Origin: Nostoc linckia FACHB-104
Lineage (GTDB): Bacteria; Cyanobacteriota; Cyanobacteriia; Cyanobacteriales; Nostocaceae
Direction of reading: 5' to 3'
DNA: 64,000 nt
NCBI RefSeq assembly: GCF_014696615.1
Contig: NZ_JACJQJ010000032.1
Span: 17,893 to 81,892, forward strand
Made by a program: the position numbers and the translations under genes. Below are positions 10,630 through 19,599 of this stretch, one piece after another (position 1 is the first letter of the stretch; every line of letters begins with the position of its first letter). Below the pieces are notes generated by a model. It made no database searches. It was not told the origin of the DNA and was given only the letters and a program-made list of their open reading frames with translations.

Positions 10630-11311
10630 ATCAATAAAACATATAAATTACAGCCGTAGGTTACAAGATACGCACACCTAGCTTGAAAAAGTAGGGGAGC
10701 AGGGAGCAAGGGGGATTAATGAATTTTTCATGTGTTCTGGTGTACGCAGTTCATGATGGCTACTTATGTAAATTAGATGTATTTTATCTGGCGCTTTACT
10801 AAAGTTTACGAAATAGTGAATTATTACTCTAAGTTTGTATCTTTTGCCAATCTTCGTGAAGTGACTTTAATTGATAGATAAAATTGGCCTTAATAGGTTA
10901 GAACCATAGAGTTTTTGATGGTAATTAATTGGATATCTAAAAATTTCTGACCTTATAAGTAATCCTCACAAGTTCCTCAAATTTTATGTTTATAACAAGT
11001 CATTAAGATGAGAATCAGAAGTTAAAAACTCTGGTAACTACTGATATTCATCATTCCAGATAATGCTAACTTGTCATCAAACCAATGCCCAAGTCTGATG
11101 CAACATTTCTCACTCTCTTGAAAATCAGACAATGGTAATGGTCTTAGACAATTCGGAATATAACACGGCTGAAGTGTTCTCTATCGAACTGCTGCGAATT
11201 GAATCAATCTTAATTCATAATACCCTGCCTTACAGGAAAGCCTAATGGCGCACAGTAAGCGCAAAGTGCTACGTAATTTCTAATAAAGAAACTCAAGCCT
11301 CTATTATTGTT
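10630..11311. other. Intergenic region with one doubtful 37-codon frame
   Basis: About 680 bp, AT-rich. A short frame at 11132-11245 (+) would encode MVMVLDNSEYNTAEVFSIEL followed by 17 more residues. It has no clear ribosome binding site and no recognised relatives, so I do not call it. It ends 66 bp before the small gene at 11312 and could be its leader. Confidence 0.3.
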
Positions 11312-11536
11312 ATGAACCACTACACATTTCACGACGAAGCTACCTTAGCAGAACAAGCAGAATCATGGGGGAGAAAAGCAGTTAATTTGAAGCTGATTCC
11401 TTCTTTTGTTGTTCGTCACTACGCCGATAGCCCAGTATTCTATATCCCTGATGAAGACACTTCAATAGGTCTGACCGCACCAGAAGCATACTTGAAATTT
11501 AAAAAATTAGTTGAGGCTTCTTTATCGAAGCTATAG
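11312..11536 (+). CDS. Small conserved-looking soluble protein (74 aa), function unknown
   Basis: Encodes MNHYTFHDEATLAEQAESWG and continues as an acidic, well-composed soluble protein with a likely helical C-terminus (APEAYLKFKKLVEASLSKL). I do not recognise a family. A real gene is supported by plausible amino-acid composition, the long flanking spacers and a strong hairpin about 90 bp downstream. No signal peptide or metal motif is visible. Confidence 0.6.
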   Translation: MNHYTFHDEATLAEQAESWGRKAVNLKLIPSFVVRHYADSPVFYIPDEDTSIGLTAPEAYLKFKKLVEASLSKL

Positions 11537-11626
11537 CTCAAGTTGTCTTGACAGCAAAATTGCGATCGCCGGCAGGGATTAGTTAAAGTCCTAGAGTTCC
11601 AATATATTAGTGTTTCCTTAAGTTTT

Positions 11627-11664
11627 AATGATCGTTTCTAAGCTCCAGCTTAGGAACGATCATT
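11627..11664 (+). terminator. Long hairpin terminator after the 74-aa gene
   Basis: AATGATCGTTTCTAAGCT (11627-11644) pairs with AGCTTAGGAACGATCATT (11647-11664), 18 bp with one mismatch and a CC loop, flanked by TTTT on both sides. It could act in both directions. The 11537-12347 interval otherwise shows two HIP1 octamers and no gene. Confidence 0.75.
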
Positions 11665-12347
11665 TTATGGACTAAGGAAAAAGCGATCGCTTTTGTGAAG
11701 CGTACTCTTTATAAATCTTAATATATACTTCTTAATATATTTCTATTTTTGCTGACCTATTTACAGTAGGATTAGCAGCTTGTAGATGGACAGCGTTGAT
11801 AACTAATTGTTGTTCTAAGTAAGTCGGCAGGAATAATAACTTCACTCTAAACCAACTGCCAATTAAATCACTCAGTAGAAATAAATCAACACAAGTTTGC
11901 TGTAGTTCTATCAACTAAACCTAAAGCAAGTAGCTTTGGCTTGAGAGTAGGTAGTCATAATTTAATATTGCGAGCGCACTTGACCTCAATTGACCAAAAT
12001 CCACAGAAACCTTAACAATACATCTTGGGAAAATTTGTGTCCTAGATTACAAATACATCCTTCAGCTAATAATCTTGTTTTATATATGGCTCTTATTTGA
12101 TTTTTGCAAAAATTCAGTATACCTTGATTCCTTTCTCTTCCCTTCCTCCACAACTGATTTCAGCAATCACACCGGATTACTATATCTTAAGTCATATGCC
12201 AATTGGCAATTTAATTAGTTGAGACTTCTGATTTTTCATCTATTAAGCATGAAGATTTTTTGTGAATTCAGTCGCCAGCAGGAGGAAAAATAATTTTATA
12301 ATTTTTAGGCTAAAGCATAGATATTTGCAGCTACTTTGGAATAACCT
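11665..12347. other. AT-rich spacer upstream of the first PRC-barrel gene
   Basis: About 680 bp. A 60-codon frame on the minus strand (11732-11914) and a 61-codon frame (12262-12447) that overlaps the real gene look random. This is probably the promoter region of the gene at 12348, but no motif is clear. Confidence 0.35.
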
Positions 12348-13187
12348 ATGCCTCTCTACAGACTTGAAGATTTTGAACCCGATTATAAAGAAATTTTTGG
12401 TGGTGAAGACGTTAAAGTCTTGGATCTATACACTGAAAGCGGAGTAAGAGTTGGTTCAGTTGATGATGCTTTAGTTGACCAAGATGGTCGTTTCCGCTAT
12501 TTAGTGATTAATACACGTTTAGATTCTGTTGATAAAAAGATATTACTACCAATAGGGCTGTCTCGGATTAATTACGATCAAAAACGTGTTTATGTTGATG
12601 GATTGAGTAAAGAACAAGTAGCAAGATTACCTGAATATAAAGATAGCTTAGTCGTAGATCCCGACTATGAAGAGAATGTTCGCAGTGCTTATCGCTCATC
12701 CAATAGCCAATTCACTTACGACCGAGACAGCTATAATTACCAAGAACCTGATTTATACGATTTGAATGAGCGAGATCATCAAACTTTCAAACTGTATGAA
12801 GAAAGATTGATTGCTAACAAAAATCGGGTTAAAGCTGGAGAAGTAACAGTTGGAAAGCGCATTGAAACAGAAACTGCACAAGTTTCTGTACCTATTCAAA
12901 AAGAGCGTGTTGTCATTGAAAGAGTGACTCCCACAGCAGCAGACGCTGTAGTGGATGCAAGAGAATCACAGTTCCAAGAAGGAGAAGTAGCACGCATAGA
13001 AGTTTACGAAGAAACCCCTGATATTCGTAAAGAAACTTTTGTACGCGAAGAAGTTAGGGTGAAAAAAGTAGTTGATAACGATACCGTTGAAGCAGAAGGC
13101 ACAATTCGTCGTGAAGAGTTAGATATTGATACTTCCGGTAATTTGAATGTGAATGAAACTGCTCCTACTAGAGATCAGTTAATTTAA
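12348..13187 (+). CDS. PRC-barrel plus DUF2382 (YsnF/AvaK-type) protein, copy 1
   Basis: A 279-residue two-domain protein. Residues about 1-115 form a PRC-barrel (MPLYRLEDFEPDYKEIFGGE, then GRFRYLVINTRLDSVDKKILLPIG). Residues about 145-270 are a DUF2382/YsnF domain (LYEERLIANKNRVKAGEVTV, KERVVIERVTPTAADAVV, VYEETPDIRKETFVREEVRV). This architecture is that of AvaK, a protein reported as an akinete marker in Anabaena variabilis, and of stress-related YsnF proteins; the biochemical role is unknown. It is the first of three related genes in one direction. The protein is very acidic and lacks a signal peptide, so it is cytoplasmic. Confidence 0.88.
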   Translation: MPLYRLEDFEPDYKEIFGGEDVKVLDLYTESGVRVGSVDDALVDQDGRFRYLVINTRLDSVDKKILLPIGLSRINYDQKRVYVDGLSKEQVARLPEYKDSLVVDPDYEENVRSAYRSSNSQFTYDRDSYNYQEPDLYDLNERDHQTFKLYEERLIANKNRVKAGEVTVGKRIETETAQVSVPIQKERVVIERVTPTAADAVVDARESQFQEGEVARIEVYEETPDIRKETFVREEVRVKKVVDNDTVEAEGTIRREELDIDTSGNLNVNETAPTRDQLI

Positions 13188-13218
13188 TCATAGTCAAGAT
13201 TCCAGGAGAGCTACGGGG

Positions 13219-13261
13219 CTCAATTTACAAGAAAGCAATATGCTCAGGTAAATTGAGTTTT
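13219..13261 (+). terminator. Hairpin after PRC-barrel gene 1
   Basis: CTCAATTTAC (13219-13228) pairs perfectly with GTAAATTGAG (13248-13257), followed by TTTT. The 19-base loop is longer than usual. Confidence 0.6.
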
Positions 13262-13451
13262 CCAATGAGAGCAAACTGACGTTAAAAACTCACAAATACC
13301 ACTAGAAAATGTAGATGTGTATGATAAACCCATCTATTTTCTTTTGTGATTTTATATGGGGATAAAGCTTTTACAGCAGATTATAGATCAATACGCTTGG
13401 GTTAAGCTCATTAGCGATTGATTTGTCACTTATATAAAGAAGCCAGCTCAA

Positions 13452-13513
13452 TTGGGGGAGAATCCCCCAAACCCCCGATTGGGTGACGGTTGCGTCCCCC
13501 AAACCCCCTCCAA
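13452..13513. repeat. C-rich interspersed repeat in an AT-rich spacer
   Basis: TTGGGGG (13452-13458) pairs with CCCCCAA (13464-13470), followed by two more CCCCCAAACCCCC-like units to about 13510. This GC-rich block is unlike the surrounding 13262-13946 spacer, which is extremely AT-rich (especially 13540-13850) and carries no gene. Confidence 0.6.
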
Positions 13514-13946
13514 AATTATTATTCTGTTTTTTTGTTGAGTAACTAGTTTTTTGATTTTGTTATCAATTAATTTTATTACCTGAACTGTATTTGATTATAG
13601 ATATGTGATAGATAAAAATTAATCATATAACTATTGTGGACTGGGCAGATGAATAGTACCGCTATATGGAATTAAAAATTAATTTTATAAAAACCATAAA
13701 TTAGTCTATTTAGAATTAAAATATGTAATTAAAATTAATATATTAAAAATTTTAATTTAAGAATTTCATAAATTTAATTGATATTGGGTGAAATTAAGAA
13801 AAGTTAATTACATAAAAACCAAATATATACCACTTCAGATAAGAGAATTTTCGATTTACTTCAGTCGTTAGTCAGATGGCAAAAGAAATATAAATTTATA
13901 CCTTAGTTATTAACGGATGAAAGAAAAAATTTGAGGTAAACATAGA
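13514..13946. other. Very AT-rich leader of PRC-barrel gene 2
   Basis: About 430 bp made largely of A and T with runs such as TTAAAATTAATATATT. No gene. It is likely a promoter and possibly curved DNA upstream of the gene at 13947. A GAGGTAAAC ribosome binding site precedes the start codon. Confidence 0.4.
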
Positions 13947-14873
13947 ATGGCTCTATATAAACTAGAAGATTTCGATCCCAACTACAGAGATACCTTTCAA
14001 GGTGATGAGATTAAAGGACTTGGTGTCTATGCAGAAGGTAGCGATGACAAGATTGGTAGTGTCAGCGATGTTTTAGTAGACGATGAAGGGCATTTCCGTT
14101 ATTTAGTTGTTGATTTGGGTTTCTGGATTTTTGGTAAAAAAGTATTGTTACCCATTGGACGTGCGCGCATCGACTATAATATTGATCGCGTCTATGCTAT
14201 CGGGATGACCAGAAAGCAAGCAGAAGACTTACCTGAGTTTAATGAACGCTCAGGGGTTGATTACGACTATGAAGAGCGAGTACGTGGTGTATATCGTCGT
14301 CCTGGTGACCTAGCATCAAACCGATCTGTAGAAAGCACGTCTACTTTAGAATCAGCAACACCTCTAGAAGCTTCTGCACCTGTAGATAGAAATTATCAAC
14401 CAGCAGTTACACCAACCCCAACTTACAACCGCGATACTTATCGTTACGAACACGAGCCTTCTTTGTTCGGAATTAACGAGGCGGATAATCAAACTCTGAG
14501 ATTATATGAAGAACGCCTAATTGCTAATAAGAAACGCCAGAAAACTGGAGAAGTAGCGATTGGTAAGCACGTGGAAACTGACACTGCAAGAATAGCAGTT
14601 CCTGTAGAAAGAGAACGGGTGGTAATTGAGCGTGTTACACCAACAGATGCTGGGGCTACTGTTAATCCAGGTGAAGCTAACTTCCGTGAAGGTGAAGTTG
14701 CTCGCGTAGAAATTTATGAAGAAACTCCTGACATTCGCAAAGAAGCATTTGTACGTGAAGAAGTCAGAGTGACAAAAGTTGTTGAGCAAGAAACATCAGA
14801 AGCGCAAGCAACAGTACGTCGTGAAGAATTAGATGTAGACACCACCGGTGGTTTACCGATTGAAGAACGCTAA
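13947..14873 (+). CDS. PRC-barrel plus DUF2382 (YsnF/AvaK-type) protein, copy 2
   Basis: A 308-residue paralogue of the preceding gene. The PRC-barrel part (MALYKLEDFDPNYRDTFQGD, GHFRYLVVDLGFWIFGKKVL) and the DUF2382 part (LYEERLIANKKRQKTGEVAI, RERVVIERVTPTDAGATVNP, YEETPDIRKEAFVREEVRV) align closely with copy 1. The linker (about 115-170) is longer and rich in S, T and P. The ATG at 13947 has a GAGGTAAAC ribosome binding site. Likely a cytoplasmic stress- or differentiation-linked protein. It arose by duplication with copy 1, with the C-terminal domain the more conserved part. Confidence 0.88.
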   Translation: MALYKLEDFDPNYRDTFQGDEIKGLGVYAEGSDDKIGSVSDVLVDDEGHFRYLVVDLGFWIFGKKVLLPIGRARIDYNIDRVYAIGMTRKQAEDLPEFNERSGVDYDYEERVRGVYRRPGDLASNRSVESTSTLESATPLEASAPVDRNYQPAVTPTPTYNRDTYRYEHEPSLFGINEADNQTLRLYEERLIANKKRQKTGEVAIGKHVETDTARIAVPVERERVVIERVTPTDAGATVNPGEANFREGEVARVEIYEETPDIRKEAFVREEVRVTKVVEQETSEAQATVRREELDVDTTGGLPIEER

Positions 14874-15019
14874 TCGATTTAGTTATTAGCTCATCACTAA
14901 TAACTAATTAAACAAAGTGCAGGTAGAGTTAACTGATAGCTTTACCTGTACTTGTACTCCATTATTTAGCTCAAAATATCAGTTAGCTTCTCCAATAGCA
15001 GTTAAATAAAATTTGCCTT

Positions 15020-15934
15020 ATGAATAGCCAAACTTTGTTACAAAATAGCACACAAGCAAGTCCACCCATTAATAAACGCATTAGCAACTTGCTGGATAAT
15101 TTGGGAAGCAAAGTGAGGAATTTTACTGTCATAGATAGGCAAGGACAATTTCTGGGTGTAGTCAAAGATTTAGTGTTAGATGCTCAAAATAGACTAAACT
15201 TAGTAATATCTAAACATCTAAACCAAAATAGTGAAGAATCTGGTTCCCAGCAAGTTGCTGATCAGCCAAATTCATTTCTCTTACGGAGCCAGAGAATCAA
15301 GAAAATTGATAATCCTACTAAATCAATTCTTATAGATTTAGAAAAATCAGAAATAGAAAATATGTCAGATAATTTAGGGATACAGCAACCAGCAGATCAA
15401 ATAACATCTAATGGCTCAACTGGGGAAATAAGTAATAGTCAAACTAGAAATGGCACCATAGATAGCGAAAATTATTCCGCTGTCACTGAAGAGAAGACAA
15501 TTAAATTATTAGAAGAACGCTTGGTAATTAATAGTGACAAGCGTAAACTAGGAGATATCATTGTTCGCAAAGAAATTGAAACTCGGATGGTGCAAGTTCC
15601 GATCCGGCGTGAAAAGCTAATTGTGGAACAGGTTAGCCCAGAACATAAACAATTGGCAGAAATTGATTTAGGACAAGAGGAAGTTTCTGGGATGGGGTGG
15701 AATACCACAGAGATACCAGAAGTTGCCAGTTTGGAAGATGGTTTAACTGTTAATGGCTTGTTTACCTCTCCTAAAATTGCTAGCCTACTGTTGAATGCGA
15801 TCGCACTTGAAAAGCAACAAGGTTGTAAGCAGGTACGAGTGTCTATTGTTGTGGAAGATGAGCAATACCGTCAAAAATACCAAGAGTGGTTTGACCGTTG
15901 TTCTTTAGGTCAACCACCAAAGCCAGAATTATAA
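15020..15934 (+). CDS. Divergent PRC-barrel/DUF2382-like protein, copy 3
   Basis: A 304-residue protein following copy 2 by 146 bp. The N-terminal region (residues about 20-110) resembles a PRC-barrel core (GSKVRNFTVIDRQGQFLGVV) but lacks the LEDFxP opening of the other two. The DUF2382 part is recognisable: KLLEERLVINSDKRKLGDII, RKEIETRMVQVPIRREKLIV. It lacks the duplicated YEETPDIRKExFVREEV module. The C-terminus, with CKQVRVSIVVEDEQYRQKYQ, is unique to this copy. It probably works with the two upstream proteins; that is inference from position and shared domain. Confidence 0.75.
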   Translation: MNSQTLLQNSTQASPPINKRISNLLDNLGSKVRNFTVIDRQGQFLGVVKDLVLDAQNRLNLVISKHLNQNSEESGSQQVADQPNSFLLRSQRIKKIDNPTKSILIDLEKSEIENMSDNLGIQQPADQITSNGSTGEISNSQTRNGTIDSENYSAVTEEKTIKLLEERLVINSDKRKLGDIIVRKEIETRMVQVPIRREKLIVEQVSPEHKQLAEIDLGQEEVSGMGWNTTEIPEVASLEDGLTVNGLFTSPKIASLLLNAIALEKQQGCKQVRVSIVVEDEQYRQKYQEWFDRCSLGQPPKPEL

Positions 15935-15972
15935 GCTTTTAGTCAGAGAATTAATTTTAAACTCTGAATTCT

Positions 15973-16003
15973 AAACCTCAAAACTCTCACAGTTTTGAGG
16001 TTT
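15973..16003. terminator. Hairpin terminator after the PRC-barrel cluster
   Basis: AAACCTCAAAACT (15973-15985) pairs perfectly with AGTTTTGAGGTTT (15991-16003) around a 5-base loop. A-rich on the left and T-rich on the right, 38 bp after the stop codon. Confidence 0.75.
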
Positions 16004-16704
16004 GAACGTTTTTAAGGTGGGGATATTAAGTAGGGCGGTGCATTTAAAGATAACTAGTCAGGGCTGTCATTTGTCCCAATACTGCTCGGTTAAGGATTTT
16101 CAACTCGGAATTTGGTTTGGGGAAAAGGTGAAAGGGTAAAGGTTAAAGGTTTTTTCTTTCCCTTTTCCCATTCCCCCTTTCCCCTTCCCCTTTTTCTCCT
16201 TAACCGAAAAGTATTGGGGTAGGTTCTATTTACCAGACCTAAAGCCGTGAACACTTGTGTAATCTGTACTGCATGAAATTGCCATCCACGGTATGAGTTG
16301 TGTTCCACTTATATCAGGTGTTGATGAAAACATCAAAAAGCATTCACCATCTTCCGCCTGTGTATTTACTTAATAGTCTAGTTTTATAAGCTACGTAAAA
16401 TATCTAAGTCTCTTCTTTAGAGAAAGCCAAGAGTAGCGTAAAACACTTAAATCTACGAGATGCAAGTCTGAGGGATAGTAAAATCAGTTTGGTATTCAAA
16501 GTCTTACTATAGGGCAAAGTTGTCTAATTTGATCAAAAATCTGCTTTAAAGAGATTGTAAATTGTCTAACTGGAGTCCGTGAACCTGCTTTACAGACCGA
16601 GACGGAGTCAATCACAATAAGACTTAACCGAAGTAAAATTTGCCTGACTGCATTCAGGTAATACCGTTATCAAACTAAGTAATGAGTATAGGAGAGATAA
16701 AGCG
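16004..16704. other. Spacer with a purine/pyrimidine repeat tract
   Basis: About 700 bp without a gene. From 16120 to 16200 runs a polypurine then polypyrimidine tract (AAAGGTGAAAGGGTAAAGG, then CCCTTTCCCCTTCCCCTTT), a dispersed repeat. A 72-codon frame on the minus strand is only a reading of this tract. The region from 16500 to 16704 probably carries the promoter of the next gene. Confidence 0.4.
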
Positions 16705-17769
16705 ATGAGGGATTCTTATCTGTTGGCAGCAAGCTTGTTAACAGGATTGGCAATACCAGCATCGGCTCTTCCCCAGATGTCGATTATCCTGCCGGAAAAT
16801 TCTCAATTACAGTGGGAATTAAATCAAAATTCGCAGCTAACAGTGGCTGAAAAAGCCATCCCTAGTTTTGACATCTCCCTATCGGACTTTACTAGTCAGG
16901 CTTTGCAATTTTTAAATACGCAGCCAGCATTAGCAAAGAAAACCATCCCCAATGGTAATTTTTCCTTACCAGATTTGACCAACCAGGGTTTAGCAACGCC
17001 AGTACAATCATCACTTAATCCTACTTCAGTTGGCACTCACCGCACACTGGCATCAGGTAGCCAACTTTATTATCAAAGACTGGCAGCCCTAAAAACAGGC
17101 CAAGTTTCTAAAGGCGTAGATGATGATAGTTTGCGATCGCTCTCGGAGTCAGCAAAGAAACCACAATTAACCTATGAAGATTGGAAACGTTTATTAGCTT
17201 TGGAAGCTAAAGCGATCGCCCAAGGTCAAGGGGGAAATCGTCTAGGGATTATGGTAGGCGATTCTTTAAGTATGTGGTTTCCAGAGGAAAAACTGCCATC
17301 TACTAAATTGTGGCTTAATCAAGGAATATCTGGAGATACCTCTGGTGGTGTGTTAAAAAGATTGGGAGCATTTTCTCAAACACGACCAGATGTGATATAT
17401 GTCATGGCTGGGATTAACGATTTACGCAAAGGTGTAAGTGATGAAGTAATTTTGCGTAATCATCGCCAGATTATGCGCCGCTTACGACAGAATCACCCAA
17501 AAGCTCAAATTATTATTCAATCGATTTTACCTACTCGCCTACCAACAATTTCTAACCAACGTATTCGTAATCTCAATAATCAACTGGCACTGATGGCCAA
17601 ACAAGAAAAAGTTAGTTATGTGAATATGTATAGGTGGTTTACAGACTTTGAAGGTAATTTGCGTCTAGAGTTGACTACTGATGGCTTACATCTTTCGCCT
17701 GATGGGTATGAAGTTTGGCAAGCAGCATTAGACCAGATAGAATTAAGGCTCAGTCAGCGCGATAATTAA
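16705..17769 (+). CDS. Secreted SGNH/GDSL-family hydrolase
   Basis: A 354-residue protein with a signal peptide (MRDSYLLAASLLTGLAIPAS), a Q/S-rich linker to about residue 170 and a C-terminal SGNH domain. Catalytic blocks are visible: block I GIMVGDSLSMWF (nucleophile serine), block II LNQGISGDTSGG (glycine), block III VMAGINDLRKG (asparagine) and block V TTDGLHLSPDGY (aspartate and histidine). Members cleave ester bonds in lipids or sugars; this one likely acts in the periplasm on an acylated envelope polymer, which is inference. A GGAGAG ribosome binding site precedes the ATG. The DUF4864 gene follows 39 bp later. Confidence 0.88.
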   Translation: MRDSYLLAASLLTGLAIPASALPQMSIILPENSQLQWELNQNSQLTVAEKAIPSFDISLSDFTSQALQFLNTQPALAKKTIPNGNFSLPDLTNQGLATPVQSSLNPTSVGTHRTLASGSQLYYQRLAALKTGQVSKGVDDDSLRSLSESAKKPQLTYEDWKRLLALEAKAIAQGQGGNRLGIMVGDSLSMWFPEEKLPSTKLWLNQGISGDTSGGVLKRLGAFSQTRPDVIYVMAGINDLRKGVSDEVILRNHRQIMRRLRQNHPKAQIIIQSILPTRLPTISNQRIRNLNNQLALMAKQEKVSYVNMYRWFTDFEGNLRLELTTDGLHLSPDGYEVWQAALDQIELRLSQRDN

Positions 17770-17770
17770 G

Positions 17771-17799
17771 CGATGTCTACGACGGGCTATGCCTACGCA
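17771..17799. repeat. Interspersed repeat GATGTCTACGACGGGCTATG
   Basis: A 29-bp GC-rich unit between two genes, of the type seen many times in Nostocales genomes (recalled). It sits directly before the DUF4864 start and leaves no ribosome binding site of its own. Confidence 0.5.
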
Positions 17800-17808
17800 A
17801 TTTAGATT

Positions 17809-18171
17809 ATGGAAATCACTAATAGCGATACTATCGCCATACGTTATGTTATTGAACGTCAATTAGAAGCTTTTCAAAAGGATGATACTGTAGGCGCTTT
17901 TGCCTTTGCTAGTCCGGGAATTAAAACCCAATTTCGCACTGCTGAAAACTTTATAGAAATGGTGCGGGTGAGTTATCCGGCTGTTTATCGTCCTCGCTCT
18001 GTATTATTTCAAAATATAATAACTATCCACGGAAAAATAACTCAACCTGTACTGTTACTTGGCCCGGATGGAGTGCCTGTTAAAGCATTATATTTAATGG
18101 AAAAGCAGCCTGATATTACATGGAAAATTAACGGATGTGTTGTATTACCCGTGGAGGCTGAATTTAATTAG
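17809..18171 (+). CDS. DUF4864 domain protein
   Basis: A 120-residue protein that fits DUF4864, an NTF2/SnoaL-like fold of unknown function. It opens with DTIAIRYVIERQLEAFQKDD, a helix typical of this fold, and continues AFAFASPGIKTQFRTAENFIEMVRVSYPAVYRPRS, a family hallmark, before beta strands such as WKINGCVVLP. There is no signal peptide. It may be co-transcribed with the SGNH hydrolase 39 bp upstream. Confidence 0.8.
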   Translation: MEITNSDTIAIRYVIERQLEAFQKDDTVGAFAFASPGIKTQFRTAENFIEMVRVSYPAVYRPRSVLFQNIITIHGKITQPVLLLGPDGVPVKALYLMEKQPDITWKINGCVVLPVEAEFN

Positions 18172-18177
18172 TTGCAA

Positions 18178-18197
18178 AGACGCGATTAATCGCGTCT
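18178..18197. repeat. Perfect 20-bp palindrome AGACGCGATTAATCGCGTCT, copy 1
   Basis: It lies between two convergent genes. An identical copy is at 51128-51147 and a degenerate one at 32032-32053, all followed or preceded by a similar TACTCAAAAGTCAAAA tail. It may serve as a hairpin terminator for the flanking genes. Confidence 0.8.
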
Positions 18198-18222
18198 GTA
18201 CAAAAGTAAAGAGTTAAAATTT

Positions 18223-19365
18223 TTACTTTAATAAGAGTTGGGGAATAATATCATCTTGTTTGCTGCTAGCAAAGTTAGCAAAGTGCTGTGCTAAAGGTGG
18301 TACTAAGACTAAAGGATTACTAAAGCCAGAAAAAATATGTATACTTTCACATTCTGGAACAGCACCAATTATAGGTAAGCTATTGCTACTAAAAGCAACT
18401 AAACATTTGTGCAACGTACCAGGTAAATTTTCTAACAGTGGTAAAACTTTGCCAATACTTTTTCGCAGCCAATTTTCACTTTCTTGGAAGTTTACCTCAG
18501 CATGAGGGTTTGTGAGAACGCGGCTAATTTGTCCTAAGCGCAAACTACCATCTTGAAACTGAATTGCACCTGCATCTAAGATTGGTGGAAGTGGTTCGTT
18601 ATCAGGTTGATTCCATAATTCATCAACTTGGGTAGATGTGGCTTCTAGTTGAAATCTTTGCATATTTGCTGGCATTACTAAAGTATTTAACCGCAGTTCA
18701 ACAGGTGGAGTTTTAATCACTTCTGCGTGGGTAAAATATACTTTGATGGGAATTCCAGCAGATTTGAGTAACTGGCGGCTGAGTCCACCAGCGCAAATCG
18801 CAACATTAGCACTGCTGAAATTTGTAGTATTGGTTTTTACGCCGTTAGGTAATATCTGTAATACTTGCTCTATTTTGATTTCACCGCCAAGTCGGAGAAA
18901 TGCTTGGATGTAAGCTTCTGTAGTTTTTTCTGCATGAATATGACCATGTTTTACTGTTAAAGCACCTGAGATTGCATCTTTATTTAACAGTGGTTCTAGT
19001 TGACAAGCTTCGGTAACGGTAAGTAGTTGGGGCGGAACACGAACATTATTGTAGGATGTAGCTGTGATTTGTGGATTAATATCGGTTGGAATAGTTAGTA
19101 ATAAATCTAGTTCGCGAAATTCAATATCAGCATCTAATTCTTGAGACAGGATTTGATAACGCGCGATCGCTTCTTCACAGAGTTGACGAGTTAGCGGTGT
19201 AGTTCCTGACCAATAAGCTAATCCACCATAACTATAGCGGGTTGCGTTGTCTGGTGTTTGAAATTGTTCTAACAAGAGAACTGAAAAACCAACCTTTGCT
19301 AATTCGTAGGAAAGCGTCGCACCTGTAATTCCCGCACCAACAACAATCCAGTCGTAAGTCTTCAT
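18223..19365 (-). CDS. FAD-dependent oxidoreductase (DAO/glycine-oxidase family)
   Basis: A 380-residue flavoprotein. The N-terminus MKTYDWIVVGAGITGATLSY is a Rossmann FAD-binding motif (GxGxxG), and the C-terminal VAFSSNSLPIIGAVPE and FSGFSNPLVLVPPLAQHFA are typical of D-amino-acid oxidase-like enzymes. Substrate unknown. The frame is open 43 codons further upstream, but the start at 19365 places the FAD motif at the very N-terminus as usual. Divergent from the PhyH gene, with 234 bp between. Confidence 0.85.
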   Translation of the reverse strand: MKTYDWIVVGAGITGATLSYELAKVGFSVLLLEQFQTPDNATRYSYGGLAYWSGTTPLTRQLCEEAIARYQILSQELDADIEFRELDLLLTIPTDINPQITATSYNNVRVPPQLLTVTEACQLEPLLNKDAISGALTVKHGHIHAEKTTEAYIQAFLRLGGEIKIEQVLQILPNGVKTNTTNFSSANVAICAGGLSRQLLKSAGIPIKVYFTHAEVIKTPPVELRLNTLVMPANMQRFQLEATSTQVDELWNQPDNEPLPPILDAGAIQFQDGSLRLGQISRVLTNPHAEVNFQESENWLRKSIGKVLPLLENLPGTLHKCLVAFSSNSLPIIGAVPECESIHIFSGFSNPLVLVPPLAQHFANFASSKQDDIIPQLLLK

Positions 19366-19599
19366 TATGCTCACCAGCACGTACCTGTCCAAGTTTAGCT
19401 TTGTTTGTAACGGTGAATAGTGGAGCGATCGCCTACTCAATGGATTATATAACCGACATTCGGCTGGCTCCATCGATTTCGGCGTTTGAGTCAAGATGAT
19501 GAATTTTAAGCTTTTATTTACGAATCATCTCTTAGACTAGAATTAACTGGCTCAACAATAAAGCCTGTATTACATACTAAATATAAAGCTCAAGGAAAA

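Noticed and set aside
11132..11245. 37-codon plus-strand frame
   Set aside because: No ribosome binding site or family; noted only in the spacer entry.
16090..16308. 72-codon minus-strand frame
   Set aside because: Largely a translation of a purine/pyrimidine repeat tract (RRKRGRGKGEWEKGKKK).
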